From positions 39,892 to 103,891 of the forward strand of contig CAMEYM010000009.1 in NCBI GenBank assembly GCA_945947575.1: DNA of 64,000 nt, read 5' to 3'. Positions within the stretch are counted from its first letter, which is position 1. Every line of letters begins with the position of its first letter. Position numbers and translations under genes: made by a program. The stretch is from Rhizobium sp. Q54. Its GTDB lineage: Bacteria; Pseudomonadota; Alphaproteobacteria; UBA2966; CAIVPW01. Positions 62,173 through 64,000 of this stretch are shown piece after piece. The notes beneath the pieces are model-generated. The model did not search any database. It was given only the letters and a program-made list of their open reading frames with translations, and had not been told where the DNA came from.

Positions 62173-62703
62173 CTATCGGGTCGGCGCGGGCGGGCTCGGT
62201 GGGGCGGCATCTGTAGCATGCGCGGTGGTGTCGCGAGATGCTCGCGCGGCGGCGGACGATCCCTCGACTACGGCGAGCATGCGGGCCACCTGTGCTTTCC
62301 GCGACCTGCGCCAACCGCGATTGATCTGACGGGTGAGGCGCAGCCCCTCGGCGGGCCCGAGGGCGCCCTCGCAGACCAGGCGGAGCACGGTCTGCATCGC
62401 GGCCGCGGCGTGATGGGCCGAAGGGAGGGGCTCCGTGAACTCCGCGACCGTGGGCGCAACAGCCGGGCCCAGAAGCTGTTCCATCACCGCTACCGTGGCG
62501 AGGCGATTTCCCGCGATAGCGAGCTGGACGACGGCGTCGGCGCGCTGGTCGGTCAACGCCTCGCGCATGATGGTCAGCTTGTTGCGTGCGCCCTTGGGCC
62601 TGCCTGGGTTGCCCTTGGCGAAGGGCCGGCCGCGACGGTTGGGACGCGAAATACGCGGCGCGTCAAAAGTGCGAATACGCGGATCACTTGGTTCGTTCGT
62701 CAT
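62173..62703 (-). CDS. Small basic DUF5681-like protein
   Basis: A 176-residue protein from ATG 62703 (ATG 62712 is equally possible; longer versions are unlikely). The N-terminal 45 residues are basic and Gly/Pro-rich, with [20 protein letters not shown] and RNKLT, the pattern of the DUF5681 domain found in phage- and plasmid-linked proteins. The rest is helical ([36 protein letters not shown]) with no known catalytic motif. It probably binds nucleic acid, though this is inference. A TTGACA-based promoter lies upstream. It occupies the gap between gltX and comEC with the next gene. Confidence 0.6.
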   Translation of the reverse strand: MTNEPSDPRIRTFDAPRISRPNRRGRPFAKGNPGRPKGARNKLTIMREALTDQRADAVVQLAIAGNRLATVAVMEQLLGPAVAPTVAEFTEPLPSAHHAAAAMQTVLRLVCEGALGPAEGLRLTRQINRGWRRSRKAQVARMLAVVEGSSAAARASRDTTAHATDAAPPSPPAPTR

Positions 62704-62735
62704 CGGGTTCATCCGGCGCTGGGCAGTCAACCCGA

Positions 62736-62763
62736 CATGTATGCTACGATACGTGTTTGTCAA
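62736..62763 (-). promoter_or_regulatory. Candidate promoter of the DUF5681-like gene
   Basis: On the minus strand a perfect -35 TTGACA (62758-62763) is followed after 16 bases by TACATG (62736-62741), a weak -10. Transcription would start near 62729, about 17-26 bases before the candidate ATGs. Confidence 0.4.
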
Positions 62764-62820
62764 GCCCGACGACCGAAATCTGCGCCGGCTGCCACCCGAA
62801 GGTTGAAAGGGTGAGACAAT

Positions 62821-62849
62821 TTGTCCTTGTGCAGAGGAGTGGTTAACAT
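62821..62849 (+). promoter_or_regulatory. Candidate promoter of the small secreted protein
   Basis: TTGTCC (-35) and TAACAT (-10) lie 17 bases apart, each matching consensus at four of six positions. The predicted transcript would start near 62856 and have an 87-base leader containing two GGCGCC segments that could pair. Confidence 0.35.
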
Positions 62850-62942
62850 GGTTTCCGGCTCCGTCAGGCGCCGGTGCGCGCACAACTATGGGTGGTCCAC
62901 GCGCGGCCAGCCTGTGGCGCCGCCAACTCTCGGGAGGTACAC

Positions 62943-63275
62943 ATGAACCTGAACACGATCACTGCGGGGATTCTTGCCGTCGGTCTTTTGGTCCCCGGCG
63001 TAACGTTTGCAGCCGAACTCGGCGCACCCAACCAGGGCGCACCCACTGCGGTCTTCGAGTCTTGGAATGCGGCTACCCGGACGCTGACTCTGCGGAACGG
63101 TATTACGCCGCCATACACGTCGTTCACCTGCACGGTCGCCGCGGGTCTCAGCGTGCCCGCCACGATCAACCCGGGCCGGGCCATCTACGTCACATACACC
63201 GGACCAGGCCCGTCGCCCGCGCCGGGTATGCCGGCACCCGCCGGCAACACCTGCTCGCAGATCAGCTTCCAGTAA
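62943..63275 (+). CDS. Small secreted protein, DUF1344-like pattern
   Basis: A 110-residue precursor with GGGAGG at ideal spacing and a textbook signal peptide (MNLNTITAGILAVGLLVPG then VTFAAE; cleavage near residue 24). The 86-residue mature protein has two cysteines (SFTCTV and NTCSQ) that may form a disulphide, and a core FESWNAATRTLTLRNG, INPGRAIYVTYTG. This resembles small periplasmic DUF1344-type beta proteins, but the similarity is from pattern memory only. A Pro-rich loop (GPGPSPAPGMPAPAG) precedes the last cysteine. A perfect 12-base-pair hairpin follows the stop, so it is a complete single-gene unit. Confidence 0.72.
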   Translation: MNLNTITAGILAVGLLVPGVTFAAELGAPNQGAPTAVFESWNAATRTLTLRNGITPPYTSFTCTVAAGLSVPATINPGRAIYVTYTGPGPSPAPGMPAPAGNTCSQISFQ

Positions 63276-63295
63276 CGAGCGCACTTGCGTCGCGC

Positions 63296-63322
63296 GGGGG
63301 AGCAAGCGGTGCTTGCTCCCCC
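63296..63322 (+). terminator. Perfect hairpin after the small secreted gene
   Basis: Stem GGGGGAGCAAGC / GCTTGCTCCCCC, 12 base pairs without mismatch, with a GGT loop, 20 bases past the stop. No T-tract follows (GACGTTCGG), so it may terminate poorly or protect the 3' end of the mRNA. Confidence 0.6.
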
Positions 63323-63425
63323 GACGTTCGGAAGTGCCCACAGGACGCGGCACCTAGCACCGGCCAAGCGGAGCCTTGGCTGGCCGCCCACCCCTGGCAC
63401 ATGATTGCGCCGCGCGAGGTGGGCG

Positions 63426-64000
63426 ATGGACCTGGAGCGTGATGCGCCGATCCGCGCTCGCCCGCTGATCGCAGTCGCAACGTGGCAGCGAGCGATCGCC
63501 GCGCTACTCGCCGAGCGCGAACGTTGGGCACTTTGGCTACCGGTCGCCCTCGGCCTCGGCATCGTCATCTACTTCGCGCTGCGGTTCGAGCCTTCCCCGT
63601 GGCTGGGTCCGACCTGGGTCGCACTCGCCGTCGCCATCGGCCTTGCCTTGCGCGCGCGGATCGGCGGCGTGCTGTTTGCCCTCATCGTCGCGGTGAGCGG
63701 ACTGGGCTTCGCCGCCGCCCAGGTGCGCACGGCGATGGTCGCGGCGCCGGTCGTGCAGCGCGAGATCGGACCGGACGCGGTAACCGGGCGGGTGGTGCTC
63801 GTCGAGCAGCGTCCCCACGATCGGCGCCTTACCTTGGCCGACGTCGTCATCAACGGTCTCGAACCAAAGGCAACACCGGCGCGCATCCGCGTGACAGTGC
63901 GCGCGCGCGGCGAGGCGATTGCGCCAAGCCAGCGGGTCAGCCTGCGCGCCGTGCTGCTGCCGCCGTCGCCGCCGGCGGCGCCGGGGGCGTTCGACTTCGC
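63426..64000 (+). CDS. comEC: ComEC/Rec2 family DNA-uptake channel, N-terminal part
   Basis: The open frame runs from ATG 63426 off the end of the window, giving 191 residues. After about 35 residues, hydrophobic segments follow (LPVALGLGIVIYFAL, VALAVAIGLAL, IGGVLFALIVAVSGLGFAAAQ), then the DUF4131-like soluble part (TGRVVLVEQRPHDRRLTL, RIRVTVRARGEAIAPSQRVSL) and the family phrase LLPPSPPAAPGAFDF. ComEC forms the inner-membrane channel for single-stranded DNA in transformation. Its position next to gltX/gltA matches other alphaproteobacteria. The competence and nuclease domains lie beyond the window. Confidence 0.88.
   Translation, partial: MDLERDAPIRARPLIAVATWQRAIAALLAERERWALWLPVALGLGIVIYFALRFEPSPWLGPTWVALAVAIGLALRARIGGVLFALIVAVSGLGFAAAQVRTAMVAAPVVQREIGPDAVTGRVVLVEQRPHDRRLTLADVVINGLEPKATPARIRVTVRARGEAIAPSQRVSLRAVLLPPSPPAAPGAFDF

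Overview
The window is a GC-rich chromosomal segment from an alphaproteobacterium, most like the Rhodospirillales. No rRNA is present, so this rests on gene content and order. The supporting evidence is the tig-clpP-clpX-lon-hup-tRNA-Val-nuo block, the nuoN-birA-coaX-rnj-DUF1467-proS-lolC-lolD-dnaE block, and the rpsB-tsf-pyrH-frr-uppS-cdsA-dxr-rseP-bamA-skp-lpxD-fabZ-lpxA-lpxI-lpxB-gltA / gltX / comEC block, plus LpxI in place of LpxH. Nearly all of it is conserved housekeeping DNA; the accessory material sits in a few small insertions.

Layout. 1-7.4 kb: a D-amino-acid dehydrogenase, ammonium transport (amtB followed by its PII regulator), the YcjX/YcjF pair and bifunctional NAD(P)HX repair. 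7.4-14.9 kb: tRNA-Leu, trigger factor, ClpP, ClpX, Lon, HU and tRNA-Val, i.e. protein quality control plus a nucleoid protein, with two good intrinsic terminators. 14.9-17.9 kb: an ATP-grasp enzyme, a calcineurin-like phosphoesterase and a MarC-type membrane protein lie between tRNA-Val and tRNA-Asp. 18.0-36.1 kb: a continuous 19-gene run from a good sigma-70 promoter through all 14 complex I subunits (nuoA-N), then birA, coaX, an RNase J-type nuclease, a DUF1467 membrane protein and a small secreted protein, with almost every junction overlapping or a few bases apart.

36.1-44.5 kb: a leftward prolyl-tRNA synthetase of the archaeal/eukaryotic type, then lolC, lolD, a frameshifted orphan gene, and dnaE. 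44.7-59.3 kb: translation factors and UMP kinase lead into undecaprenyl phosphate, CDP-diacylglycerol and MEP isoprenoid synthesis, then RseP, BamA, a Skp-like chaperone and five lipid A enzymes with FabZ. 59.3-62.2 kb: citrate synthase and glutamyl-tRNA synthetase on the minus strand. 62.2-64.0 kb: a small DUF5681-like gene and a tiny secreted protein, then the start of comEC, cut by the window edge.

No CRISPR array, insertion sequence or complete novel system was found. The points most worth checking are the orphan gene with a one-base frameshift between lolD and dnaE, the archaeal-type ProRS at the locus where alphaproteobacteria keep their own proS, the unexplained ATP-grasp/phosphoesterase pair between two tRNAs, the small-gene island between gltX and comEC, and the fact that all three convergent gene pairs here share a single CTAG as both stop codons.
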